Shown piece by piece: positions 1 through 13,008 of a stretch of 64,000 nt of DNA (its first letter is position 1; each line of letters begins with the position of its first letter). The stretch is from Kudoa neothunni (taxonomy: Eukaryota; Cnidaria), in assembly GCA_964304625.1 (NCBI GenBank), contig OZ199840.1, positions 10,850,001-10,914,000 of the forward strand. The letters run 5' to 3'. The position numbers and the translations under genes were made by a program. A model generated the notes under the pieces. That model saw only the letters and a program-made list of their open reading frames with translations, was not told where the DNA came from and did no database searches.

Positions 1-1909
1 GAGAAATTCAACGAAGAATTACATTTTGGAGGCCGCAAAACTTACAAACATACCCCTCAAAAACGTAAAATTCTACCATCTTAGCTCACCGGATCAAGGT
101 TTCCTAATGTTTTACCCTAGGATTATTGTAAAATCCAAATTATTGTATATTCTAATGATTAATACATAAATAGAATGATGATAATTCAATATTTGTAAAA
201 TTCGAGCTATACAATATAATTATGGGTTATACTAACCCTTCTATAAATTCAGAAAAGTATTTGTCAAGGTTTGCTATCGCTCAAAAACTCGATGATAAAA
301 TAACTAACACGTTCGATTGTTTCGGCTACGAAACTATGGAAATTCTCACTAATAACTATCTCATTCAGGTATTGGTTTAAAATGAATTATCTCCGATAGT
401 TATCATAAATTTGTTAGGAGCTATGTTTGAATAATAATCGGGGTTCTTCACCAGTCACAAATCCTTGCTATCCTAAAAATTTTCGATGGAAATATGCTCT
501 CAGTAGAAAATATTATTATGAGATTTGTGATCACATGCTATACACAAAAATCCTTCACTGCTCTCATACTATTGTTGGAGATTATGATGAAAAGAAATGC
601 TACAGTTTACTTGAAAAAGTCACCAGTATAAATCATATAAATGAAAGTTATCAAATGGATTCTCCTTTCAAATTGGATTCTGAGTTTATTAGTCCTATAA
701 ACAATGAGAACAACGTATGCTCGCTATTGTTAATTATTTTTCATCGAGTGATGCATTTTGAATGCATATTATATAATAAGTTAAATAATTAAAAAACTTT
801 TTATGTTTAAAATAAAAATTTCATTTCATTTAATATTTTTGTCAAAAATAAAAAAATTATATTATTATTTATAAATGCAACCTTAATTAATTAAAAAATA
901 AGCATAAAGAATGAATTTTTTTAAAAACAAATAATATGAAATATATTTGGTAAAATACTTTAACTTGAATCTAGTTGAAAAATAAAGTGTTGTTTATTCT
1001 GCCTGTAAGTGATGAAGCAGTCAACGAAAATCTTACAGCCACAGAAAACACTAATTGTAATGACTTGCCATTACCGGAAGAAGTGAACGTATAATTTGGA
1101 TCAAATAGTTTTATGAATTAATCCATTATAGGACAAATTGGGCGAACCATGCTTTAGGACTAATTATATAAGGTTTTTTCTCAAAAAACTAAACTTCACA
1201 AATAGAATAGAATTTGTGAAAGTAATCAATATATTAGAATATTTGCATGAATGATTTTAAAAATTAGACTAAGAAAGAAGAAACTAATGAAAAGTTTAAT
1301 ATAATATCTAAGGAACTTGACACATATGAAAAGAAACCTAGTATATTTATTTATATTTTTTTTTCTAAATATACATTGGTTTTTAGTAGAAAAGGAGAAA
1401 ACAGATACGAAAACTGATCCAATCAATAACGGTGATAGCGAAATCAGCTCTACTAATAATGACAGTGACATTGAAACCATTAACAAAGACAGTGAGGTTG
1501 ATTCCAATACCGACACCAAGTAAATATTTATTTAATGGTTTATTATTTAAAATATATTTGTGGTTAGAACAACCGAAAATACCACAGAAGTGATCGCTCC
1601 CATTTCAAAAACCAGTGATCTAGGTATTATTCATATTTATTTGATGTCCTAAGACATTAGAATCTTAAGCCCTCCCAGTATTTACTCATTATTCTGGTAG
1701 ATTCTCCTTCTAGTGTTCCAATTTCCAATATTAAAGCTGCATCGTCTGATAATACAAACAACAGTAAAAGAAAAACGATAATAATTGGCATAGTTGTTGG
1801 AATATTGTTTTTATTATTGCTATTGCTAATTATTATTGGCATACTATACAAGATTAAATACATCAATCGATCTGCCAAATACAATGTCAAAGAAGCCGTC
1901 TACCAATAA
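1..1909 (+). CDS. Tandem type I membrane glycoprotein, paralogue 1 (5' end outside window)
   Basis: I do not recognise this family. Exons read as <1-127, 174-368, 418-714, 975-1088, 1132-1215, 1387-1519, 1568-1623 and 1701-1909, with GT-AG introns. The phase join between 1215 and 1387 is unresolved, so a small exon may be missed there. The order is the end of an alpha/beta-looking segment (EAAKLTNIPLKN, then FYHL), a 65-codon exon ending in the FDCFGYETMEILTNN motif, a Cys-rich exon with NPCYP, a C-[FY]-R ... FFLKK exon, a Ser/Thr/Asn/Asp-rich stalk, one TM helix (IVVGILFLLLLLLIIIGIL) and a tail with RSAKY. The signal peptide lies beyond the left edge. Exon lengths match paralogue 2 (195 nt and 114 nt exons are identical in length), so this is a duplicated gene. 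It is probably a cell-surface protein. No break is seen in the exons present. Confidence 0.72.
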
Positions 1910-3245
1910 ATCTAATATTGAAATAGATCTTTATATATTCTGCTAATTTTATTACACTTTACATTGTTTTTTATTTGTTATTCTTTGCAGCTAATTTTAT
2001 ATTTTATTCGTTGATGAATATTTTATTTCAAAAATTAGATAAAATTTAATTTCATTTTGGAAAAGTTAAGTTTTGAAATCCCATTAGTGATAGATTGTGA
2101 AACATTGGGTTAATTTTGATAGTTGCCGCAACTTGTGGGGTTTTCGTTAAATAATTTAATATGTTCAAACCATGTAAAAACATCGATTGAATTTTATAAA
2201 TTTCCAAAAAACGAGTGCAAGAAACATTATTTATTCTGTGACGTTTTTAGCTTATTGTTTATGTTTATTATAAATCTAACAATTTTCAGTTGTTCAACGT
2301 TGACGTCATCCTAATAATGATGTTGTGCTGTTCATCTTTATCCGCAAGATTTCCGATAAATTTCTAATAGTACTTAATCAAAAAATATGTTTAATTAATT
2401 TTTTGTTGTTTCTATAATATTTCGAATATATTATCAATTGTGAAACCGCATTTTACGAACAATGTAAGGTGCGAGCAGCAACGCCATAGTTTTGTGCGTA
2501 TGCACTAGTATTAGCCTTCCAAGGATTTGGGGTAGAAAACTTCCCCGATGAGACTCTGTTTATTGTATAATTATTTATTTATAATTTCAAAAGTTCTAAG
2601 ATTACATTTATCCCTTCAAAATAACGTTATTTAAATATTCATTTTTAGCTATAATATTGGAAAATCTCGTTGCGAGAGGTACGATGGAAGGTGGTTTTCC
2701 TTCATTGAGGTTGAAGGATCCACTGTTTCAATTAATTCTAAATTTACCAGTGTATCGTAGATCAAATCCTTTTAAATAGCTGTTTTGTCAATTGCACATA
2801 GAAATTCAGAATTTCGGTACGAAACTAAACAAGACCCTTAGTACTTATTCTAGTAGAATTCTCATTGTAAATTTATTCTACCTTCGGTCTATAATACACC
2901 TAATTCAAAGAAATATAACTCGACAGCTCTTTAATATTTATAATTTATACTCCGTAATGTGTTATTTTTTTAACAGTTCTCTTCTCAACAAAATATCTAA
3001 GTATCACCTCAAGAGTGCTTTCAACCGAATTCCTTAACTTACGAACTCTAAAACCCTCAGCCTGAAATTCAACATTGAGTTTATTTACTAAAAACAAAAT
3101 AAAACTCAAATATACAATAAATTTTATTGGTTGGTTTAAAGAGAGATAAAAATATTCTAGATGATGATTCGTTATTGTTTTCTGACTCTACAATTTTGAA
3201 AAACGTTGTAAGAACCGTCCATTGCTCCAATATTCTATTAACAAC
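1910..3245. other. Intergenic spacer
   Basis: AT-rich DNA between paralogue 1 and a hAT relic. Reading frames up to about 80 codons occur on the plus strand (near 2123 and 2792), but they have no family resemblance or splice context. I see no gene or repeat I can support. Confidence 0.5.
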
Positions 3246-4240
3246 CTAATCAAGAGATAACCGCCCTGTTTTATAGAGATATATTATTCTCTGAGGCTCG
3301 ATGCCGAATAATTTTTGAAATTCACTGTATTCATTTTGCCGTTTTGAGCTGGTTGAGAAATATGAGAGGATACTTCGCGCTAAGTCCTCTAACTCACTAG
3401 GAAGATGCTGGTGCGCTTTAGATGTATACATGTTTATTGAGTGACATACACAACTATGAAAGTAAAGTGATGGAATTATCTGTTTCAATGAATTTTGCAC
3501 ACCATCACAATCGCGAACTCGCTGGAAAATCCAGTTATGTTTTTAAGGGGAATTATGTGTTTTTCAAAAAAATTAATAAAGGGATCAAAAATTCATTTTG
3601 CGTTACCATCATTAATCTCTAACAAGGTGAGAAATCTATCAATAGTTCTCTCATTATTATACTCGCAGTATCTAACTAATAAAACGAGTTTTTTTATGTC
3701 GATATATTGGTGGTTTCGTCAATAATTCGAGAGAAAATTTGGACCTGTAATGTTGAAATTAGTTCATTTAGATAATATTTTCCAATAATATGACGAAAAA
3801 TTGTTGTACCCTCTGTTCGAGCACATTTAATTCCTTGAACGAAGTCAGAATCTTCACAGACATCGACAATAAAGCCGGTTAGATGATCCAGAATTGATAT
3901 GGGTAAATTGTGTTCAGCAACATACGCACATAACTTCAATTCATCGGGGCGTATAGTTTTGTTATGCAAAGAAGAAGTGCTAATTTCTGAAAAATTAGTT
4001 ATATAAGATTCTGACTTGAAAATCTAATATTCTGGCAATGATACTCTGTTTTGGTATGTCTTCAGACTTGTGAAACACTACCAGAAATTTCGCAATTGTA
4101 TAATTTGAAGTGGCCTTAGTCTTATTTACAGTACTAACGCTAATCCACGCAGAAAATCTTTCATCAATCAACCACTTTTTTCCTGGTTTACATTCATAAG
4201 TTTTATATGTTTTCCTTTATCTTGACATTTTGCCAGGTTC
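3246..4240 (-). mobile_element. Decayed hAT-type transposase fragment
   Basis: On the minus strand, pieces resemble hAT transposases of the KIAA1586/zf-MYM-like kind. An N-terminal part reads YECKPGKKW and then FSAWISV. A middle part reads KLCAYVAEHNLPISILDHL with a RIIDETTNIST segment, equivalent to the LIDESTD catalytic stretch. A later part reads VCHSINM then YFSTSSKRQNEYSEFQ, the conserved block before the RW..L motif. The frame is interrupted several times and much of the C-terminal dimerisation region is missing, so it cannot be active. I could not find terminal inverted repeats or an 8 bp target duplication, so the limits are those of the recognisable coding sequence. It sits between paralogues 1 and 2 of the glycoprotein array. 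Confidence 0.6.
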
Positions 4241-5153
4241 GTTTAATCAATTTCGAATAATTCGATTAGTACGTATAAAGCATTTAACCAAATTATAGAC
4301 GCCAAAGTAAGTACTAATATTGAAAATGAGTGTATTTTGTGGGAATTTAAACGCCATAACAAGATAAAGCGAAAAAGCCTGTCACTAATTTTTATGGAAA
4401 TAAAACATGATAAAATTTTAATTTTATTAAATAAAAAATAGCTTTACATATTGCTGCAGCATTTATTTTAATAATTTTTTTGGTTATGCTCTATTTTTAG
4501 AATAACGTGTGTCGATGAGGAGAGTATACTGATCCATAAGAATAACCACTATTTATCTATGTGATATTAATTTTAATTTTGCTATTCCGTTACGTTAAAA
4601 GTGTGATACGTTACAAAAAGTTTAGTCTATATCCTTCTATGTGTTCATTGAAATGATTAATATCTATTTTTAGAATGTATTTTGCATTTTTCATTGAAAA
4701 ATATTCTCGTTAGGAGCACTACTTGAAATTTCATGTTATTATTTAATAATTCATGGCGTGTTTGAACTAATTTTCAATAAAATCTTAGATCTATTAATGG
4801 ATTTTCACGTTATTTTTACAAGATTTGGATTAAAATGGCGAATGACTCACGGCATGTATATGGCTTAATACTTAACTTTGGACTAGATTATCAATCACAT
4901 TGTGAATTAGATGTACCGACAATTTATTAACGTTTTCTCTCTAACTCATGTAGAACTTAAAAAAGTCGCTGTCATTAGTTTACTTTGTAGGAGAAAAATA
5001 TATCAATAATTACATAAACAGAGTACGATGATGTAGATTTTGAAAACTGTGAATTATATCTCATTAAACAACAAAGATTAATAACATCTTTGTAAATAAA
5101 ATATTTTAATCAACTAAAGATTATCCAAAACGTCTGATTTAATCAAGTGTTAC
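4241..5153. other. Spacer upstream of paralogue 2
   Basis: AT-rich sequence that should hold the promoter of paralogue 2. No clear TATA box, repeat or coding segment is visible. Confidence 0.4.
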
Positions 5154-8100
5154 ATGGTTAGAATTACAATGTTGATTACTTTGAAAATATTTTTCTTGAT
5201 TCTATTAAATATACCACCCACAGCCTATCATGAAAAATTCAGTGTAACTTATTGATATCATTTTTACATGATCGTGATTTAGAGCAAATATGTTATATTG
5301 GTGTTGACATTTTCCTCTAAATTTATAACAAAATTTGAGGTAGACCCTATAACTAATGCGGTACACGTTATGAAACGCGATCATTATAGTAATAATGATC
5401 ATACTTTGAAAATTTTAAATTTCCATTAGTATCAAATACAATATTTACATGGGGGAACTCTAGTACAATTATTAACACACTGAAAAAAGATTTTGAGAAC
5501 GAATATAAATATATCAACACTCAATCGGAAGCTTCTTTAAAATTGATCGTGATAACAACCGATGAATATAGAATATTATCGTAAGCATCATGTAATTGTG
5601 TTGTTGTTTTAAATTGGTATTTATAGAAAAATAAATGTCACCAAAGGACCTTTGATAAAGGATTACGTGATTCAGGCGGCGAAACTGGCCAATATCTCCC
5701 ATAAAAACATATTATTTTATCATCTAACCCCATCGGATGAAGCTTTTTTAAATTTATATTCGTCAGATACCGTATTATAAATATTTATTCGAAATTTATT
5801 ATTTAAAACTTTAGAAAGATAAAAAATTAATATACCTGTTTATATCAGTGTATAACATTTATTTGGTATACACATCAAAATCCGATATACCCAAAGGCTA
5901 TATATCCAAATACGCTATAAATAATGGAATTAATAATAAAGTATCGTACACTTTTGATTGTTATGGATATGAGACAATGGAAATTCTTACCAACAATTAT
6001 TTACTTCATGTATGTCACCACCGTCTTGCATTTATTTATAACGATTACAAAGGAATGGTGTTCCAAAAATGATAAAAAGAACTCATATATTATTAACCCG
6101 TGTTATCCAAACAATTATACTATATTAAATTTGAATACTATTGGAAAATATGAAATATGTGGCCACAAATACTATTCCATTGGCATTAAATGTATGGGTA
6201 CTTTAGTGGGAAGATACGATGAAGCCAAATGTTATGATTTACTTGAGAATATTTCAAAAATCAATAAAATACACGACAACTACACAGAAATCTCCCCATT
6301 CAACTTAAACTCTCCATTGATGAGTGGTTTATACGGAGAAGAAAACGTATTTCATTATATTTAATCCAATAATTTAATATGAAATTATCAAACTATTGAG
6401 TTATAAAATATCCACAGTCATATTTTCACCTTTAGATAGTTAAACTTATTGGTCATATTCACCCTTCATATATACATTAAGGGGAACTGTCGGTATTTGT
6501 GGGCACCTCTAAGTTCGAATGTGCGAAATTTTTTTCCTTATAGATAGATAAATATTTATATAATTTTTAATAGTTAAAGATAACTTAAAAATTCTTTTCT
6601 TTGTTATTACACAGATGTAAGTTCAAAAATAATATAGAAAATTGTGTTGTCGTCGGTGTTTGGTTTGTTAAGCGGTTTACGTGGTTTCAATAATATAATT
6701 ATATTTGTATGTTCATCGTGACACATATGTACGCTGAACTTCTGCAAGTTATTTTGAACGTTTTTAGTGATTCAAACTTAAGCCATACATCCTAGGTTTC
6801 AAGATACATCTTATATCGTTGATCTATCTGTAAGTTTAAGTAGATGCGTTTAAATACACTCCTTATTTTTGGGACTTTTAATACATTTGACTTGATAAGT
6901 ATATTATAAAAGTTCTAAAGATTGCATTTAATATAGCAAAAATGTGCAAATGTGTTAAATTACTGAAGAATTGGAAGCGTATATTATAGTCAGATGGATT
7001 CAATCCCTACATACTGAAACTAGGTCCCAAATTTGGTTATAGCGCCTGTTAAACTTAATTTTGAGCTTTAAGATTTAATGTATAGATTGAAATCTTGTTT
7101 TATCTAATTATTTAAATACTTCAGTTCATATTACGAGGCTACACAACGTTTTTGAGGAAAGAGTGTATATAAATGTGTCGGATAGAGATATTAACTTGAG
7201 AAATAAAAATTAATCATCGTAAGTTATTATCGAGTTAATCAAATTTTTCAACTTACATAATCTCTCCAAAATGATCACAATTTTGTACTGTGCCCATCAC
7301 AGTCGTTAAAAGTGTGATATTTAAAAAAAGATTTATTTAGTTTCTCCTCTGGGCTACTCAAGAGTCTTATATTTCTTTATTTTTTGGCCTTATTTGTCTA
7401 TGATGAAGTTTTCCCAATCCCGTGCAAAGCTAAGCAGTTTGCACTAGTTTTATATACCGTGGGTTGTCATTAATTCTTAACTCTATTATTTGCTAAATAT
7501 TTAGAAACTAAATCGAAAGATAATGCATAATAGCATCTTATAAAGATATATAATTATTTTTTTGAAATTTTAAGTGTTTCATACATGTACCGTTAACTTG
7601 AGTATACTTAATCCATGAAGATTGTTGGGTCGTTTTCGGCCCCGGTCAGATTAATATTTCTTGATATTTTTTACATCTTAATCACTTTATAACAATATTA
7701 AATCAAAATATATAATTTAATGCCATCTTCTTAATATAGTTGTAAAACATTTGGACTCACATTCCAAAAAATGTGTGTACTTGAGATCATTTGAGAAAAA
7801 ATGATAATTTTTTATATCATACATAATCAAGAATGTTTTTTTGAAAATATTAAGTTTATGTTGTATATTTATTAGTTTCAAATTTAATTAAAAACAATAC
7901 TTGGTATAATAGATGATTTTTCATCTCATTCTCATATAATAATAGTATAATAAATAATATTCGTATTTATAAAATCATTAAATGAGTCAATATTTCTAAT
8001 TATTTTATTGAAAATCCGTTTACGTATATTTAACTCTGTAAATTCCATTATTATAGTATATAGTATATAGTATCGAGGATTTTAGCTAGAAATGATCAGA

Positions 8101-9997
8101 ACTAGTTTTCTTAATTTAATTTTCAAAATTTAAAATTCAACAATATGTAAATTATAAGGTATAAAAGTGATTTCTAGGGCCATTAGTTTTGTATTAACCT
8201 TTAATACTGTATCTATCTCTCAACAAATATTTAAATCGTATTATTATTTTATTTTTTTAACAATTAATAATTCTACATCCTAAACTAAAGTTTTATCATT
8301 GAATATTAATGTAACTAAAAACATTAATCATACTTATTAGATGGATTTTGTTTTGAAAACATCATTAATATTTGATCGGTACAGCTCTGACTCTCTTATA
8401 TCGTAAATCGACGTTTCTAGGTCCATGATCGCAGATAACATTTGATAATTTTGTTTTCTGAAAAATTTTTACATTTTACTTAAATAAAATTAGAGCATCA
8501 TTCATAGAAATCGTAAAATTTTTTGATGTTTTTTGTAATTCCATTTCATTATGAGCCTTCATAACGGATGCTTTATTACCCAAAATCTTATTTAAATGGG
8601 GTAGAAATTTTACGTTAAAATAATCGAGGATTTTAGGTTGTCTGTTTTCCCACTGGATATTCTTTTATAATATGACATTATATCCACTCTATCTTTTAAA
8701 TACTGAAAATTCTTGATTCTTGATTCTCTCAAAGTGCCCAAGACTCATCATTGGGACAACTTTAATCTAAAGCTTAATGCCCACGAGTGGTAAATTTGTG
8801 TCAATTCCTATTTACAACGTAGCAAAACAAAAACTAAAGGTTAATACTTTATTATAATTGTTATGCTTTTATTTGATTTAATTTAATTTGTAACAGTATT
8901 GTGTAAGTCTTAAAATCATGACAGGTACCCACAAGCCGTCACCTACTGTATATGTATAGTTTTTAATCATAAAGTTTCCCGTTATCTACTTAATAAATTT
9001 ATAAACAATGTAAACATAGCGAGAGAAGGCTGTCTTGGTTAGTGGAAATCCATTGAATATTTTCAAAAATGAATACCTATTGTCCTCTAAAGAAATTCCT
9101 TTCTGTGCGAGATCAAATATTTTTGAATATGAGGCAATTATATAACTGCATATAATGAAATATAATGAAATATATATTACTTGATAAAACCAATAGGCGG
9201 AAGCATGCTTTCGGGCTTTATACGTACGCTTCTTCTTGAAAAAATTAAACCTCACTAAAAGAGCAAAATTAGAAAAAGTATTCAAAGTTATGATGGAATT
9301 GAATTTGTATTTCGAGTTTAGCCTATCACAGTCCATATGTTATTAAATATCATTTCTTTATCAAATCGCTTTACAAGGGTTGATGAATTTGGTTATATTA
9401 TGATTTTTATTTGTGTGTAATTTAATCATAAATATAGCGACAAATATAAATTCAACACTAAGCGAGATCCCAAAAAGTTTCACTCCGAATCCTTTAGATA
9501 TAACTAAAAAACCTATAAAGAATAGCACTAATGAAAACCAAACAATTCCACTTTCAATAACTGAAATTCTCAACGAGGGTTTACCGTCTATCAACAACCG
9601 AACCACTACTAACGCTCCTAATTTCACCGATTATAACGTATCCATCAACAAATCCAGTAATACCAAGAATTCATCAACATCACCTAATGTCATTGAAAAT
9701 AAAATTTCAAACGAAACTAGGAGTTATACTAATTCTGAATATAACACAGGTGATATGTGTATGAATGGTGATGTTATGAATTATTACTAATAGGATTTCC
9801 ATCTAACAAAAGTGAAAAAAAATATAATAAGACCGGCAAGTAGCAACAAAAATAATCGATTTTTAATTGGAATGGTGATGGGCTCAATACTATTGTTACT
9901 ACTAGTATTGATTCTTTGGATTATTACGTTCAAATGCGTTTCGCCAAAGCGTTCAGCGAAATACGACCTACTGCAAAGGCAGTCTCCAAATGAATAA
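5154..9997 (+). CDS. Tandem type I membrane glycoprotein, paralogue 2 (complete-looking)
   Basis: Unrecognised family. Exons: 5154-5243, 5283-5388, 5430-5580, 5627-5771, 5815-6009, 6053-6346, 9020-9133, 9197-9277, 9438-9749 and 9813-9997. Phases agree except between 9277 and 9438, where a small exon may be missed. The ATG at 5154 opens a clear signal peptide (hydrophobic ITLKIFFLILLNIPPTAY). The ectodomain then alternates hydrophobic strands (YVILVLTFSS, LKLIVITTDEY, NILFYHL) with amphipathic helices, suggesting an alpha/beta fold. Next come FDCYGYETMEILTNN, a Cys-rich exon (EWCSKND, NPCYPNNY, YEICGHKYY, KCYDLLEN), a C-F-R exon, a long N/S/T stalk with many N-x-S/T sites, a TM helix (FLIGMVMGSILLLLLVLIL) and a basic tail with RSAKYDLL. 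The 9133 donor is GC, not GT. The 6347-9019 intron is about ten times longer than in the paralogues. Likely a surface receptor or antigen; function unknown. Confidence 0.75.
6347..9019 (+). other. Expanded intron of paralogue 2
   Basis: The same intron is 260 bp in paralogue 1 and 244 bp in paralogue 3, but 2,673 bp here. It contains a piggyBac-like end at 7608 (TTAA, then about 19 bp on, GGGTCGTTTTCGGCCCC), so transposon insertion explains at least part of the growth. The rest is AT-rich with no coding segment I can support. Confidence 0.55.
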
Positions 9998-12900
9998 TAT
10001 ATTAATTATAGCTAATTCTGTCGGTGATATTAAAAGTTTTTCTCATATTATTTATTCATACAATTCCGTTAGTCTCATGGTCAGTATAACTGAGTAGTAG
10101 ACGTAACATCAAAGCGTTAGAGAAATTATTCCTGTTTAGGTGCCATAAATTAAAGGAGATTATTATAATTTTCATCACAAAATTAAATAGAATTTATTTT
10201 TTTCAAACAGTACAAAATGCAAATATAATCAGGTAAACCAATTAAATTTTTATATTTTAATTCTATCATGAAAATTTACGAGAGAATATCATATTAAACA
10301 AAAATTGTAGTAAATTTTTTCCCACTCTAATATGATGATATGGTAGGTAACCTTTTTTTGAGCAATCTATTCGGGGGAGGTAATTAAAGGTATCAAATAA
10401 TTCATTTAACCCTCCAAGCACGGCCAAAAATGGTTATAGATCCAGCCATTCTTTGGTTCAAATATAACACGCGGATACATTTTATAACTAAAAAAAATAA
10501 CTTCCAACAATTTTGATGATAAAAGAGGGATTTATCAAACAAACTGACATATTCGAAAAAACTTATGCACACAAAAATATACTTCATTATCACGGACGAC
10601 AAATAATTATGAGTAATCCTGAATGTGATATATTGAACGAATTTTATTCAAATTAATATTTTAAAGAACCAAAAATATCTAACAAAACTTTTTGTTCTTT
10701 CTAAGTAACTGATTAAATACGAATTTTTTATGGTTCGTTCATTAATTTATGCACTTTAAAAACCTTAAACATCCTATTTTCACGTTTTAATAAGGCCAAT
10801 ATCGACAAAATATTTTTAATCAAGGTCTAGACTTTGGAAACAATAATTTAAATCCTCTCTTTAAATTCACACATTTAAAGTATTTTTTATTTGCTCTTAT
10901 TTTTGTTATTATATTACGATTGTATTATGATATCATTTATTAGTTTTCCATGTTTTTAATCTCAATTTTATATTAAATTTTTTCTATAATAGACAATATT
11001 GTAAGACTAAATGAATTAAAATTAAACATAGTAAAAATAATTTACGAACGTGATTTATTCTTATATAACTAAAATAAAAAATGACTAATCGTTTGTTACA
11101 AGCATTGTCGTTGAAATAAATTTGTATTAATAAGGTTTTTTATACAAACCAGCACTTTGTGTTATTAATTAATTTAATTTTAGTATTCGTAAAATATTTA
11201 TTTGTCTGTAGGGAAAAAAATATTTCTAGTTTTTTTTAAGAAAGTAATGATTATAACAAACTTTATTTCAATTTTTAATATTATAGGCTGATAGATTTGA
11301 TATGTAATAATTTAATTTCAATTATTTTTAGTCATTTGGGTTTGACTATTTTAAATGTAAAATTTTAATGTATTAAATAGTTTATTTATTAAAATATCTT
11401 TAAAATATTGAGTTAGATTTGGTTTTTACTGAAAATATTAACAATTAGTATAAAAATATACCCCTAGAAAATTTTTAATAATTGCAATCAATTATTCATA
11501 ACCCCTGGTGAGAGGACCTTTTAATTTGTTAAATGACTAATGTACATACGAGCGGTGCTACCTACGACCGGCCCATTATTGTATATACAATCAAAATCAA
11601 TGATATATAGGATTAATTTTTTTCTCCCCACCGATCCTGACCCAAACTGCACTCATAATAATTCAGTGTGTGTTAGTCAAAAGAATAATGAAAAACCAAA
11701 AAATATTAGAGGAAATTTTGTACTGGATCCTGTATTAGGATTGAGAGAAAAATGGGAGAAATCTCATTTGTGTTCATTTATTTAAATTTATTCTTCTTTT
11801 TTAAAAATTCTTATAATCAGTAGTGGCAATAATTGAAATAATCCGAAATAATAAAATAGATACTCTGGGATATTTAAAAAAAAACAAAACGGAAAGTTTC
11901 CAATACACATTATTTTTTTTAACAAAAACTAATGGCAACTCCCCATGTTCCTAAAAAAATAAAACAGTTCTATTACTAACCACCTTCTATTTCTATACAG
12001 ACGTTGAAGAGATAAAACGAAAAAAATCCTGTTGATGTTCTGTAAGATAATATTCATAAACGAGAAATGTATAATGTTATTGCAACAACGCGTGTAAAAA
12101 ATTATAAAAATAAGTTATCCATATCAGTGTTCTATAAAATGATTTATATTAGCATGATCAGTGCATTTCATAATTATACAACTGTTTTCTGTGATCATAA
12201 TAAGCCAAGAGTTAAATTTCTAGAAGAACCTACAGATAGTTTGGTGAATGATAATATTTAGAGAAACACAAATCGCGTTGATCAGCGTTACGCTTGCATA
12301 CAAGAATTTCCTCGCGGTAAGATTAGATGCTGTGATTAGTTGAATTCTTGGGACAGAAAAACGAGGGTTCTTTGTTGTTTATTGGGCCTACTTTTGTAAA
12401 AAAATTCAAAAATTACCTGCATGATATATTCTAATAATACAAATTGAACCAATATCCATATTTAATATTTTATTTATTTTGAAAGTTTATGATAATCATG
12501 TTTTTTGGGATGTGATAATGAAATTAATATATTTATGATTATTTATACAACTCTATTTATAAATGATGAAATATGCGTTGATTAAAAACCATAAGATTTA
12601 AAAAGAGGATTAAATCGTTACATTCAATGTCCAATTTTACTTATTAAATGTTACGGTAGTGATCTTAAACATTCGACAGAGTACATTTGTGATATTTTTC
12701 AATATTTTATGGACAATGTTCTCCAATAATTTATTAAACGACTTATACGTTTTTCACACAACACAGATAAAAAATAGAGGGTCAATTGAGACCCAAACAT
12801 AGAAAGTGTCAAGATGATTTTCATCTTAAAGTTAAAATTAATAGTTACAATAGACATTTGAAATGTATTTCTCTTAGCGTAAGCGAAATACAAAACATTG

Positions 12901-13008
12901 AAAATTTTTCAAACGAAAGACAAATATTTACATCCAATTATATTTTCTTAGCAAAACCTTAATATATTCCTCTATAATATGCTATAATTTACCTAAAAGT
13001 ATATTTAA
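9998..13008. other. Spacer with a solo piggyBac-like end
   Basis: AT-rich spacer. At 10406 a TTAA is followed by CCCTCCAAGCACGGCC, like the piggyBac ends elsewhere in the window, but no transposase lies next to it. Frames near 11540 and 12067 (81 and 64 codons) have a start codon but no resemblance or splice support, so I do not call them. A GGGTC..GACCC palindrome occurs at 12779. Confidence 0.4.

Noticed and set aside
1226-1519. 97-codon minus-strand frame
   Set aside because: Antisense to the stalk exon of paralogue 1; its Ser/Leu repeats are the complement of the Asp/Asn/Ser-rich stalk.
8986-9336. 116-codon minus-strand frame
   Set aside because: It is the antisense shadow of two exons of paralogue 2 (9020-9133 and 9197-9277), whose lengths and motifs match paralogues 1 and 3.
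11540-11785. 81-codon plus-strand frame containing NCTHNNSVCVS
   Set aside because: It has a start codon and some coding-like look, but no signal peptide, no family match and no splice partners; the next frame (12067-12261) cannot be joined sensibly.
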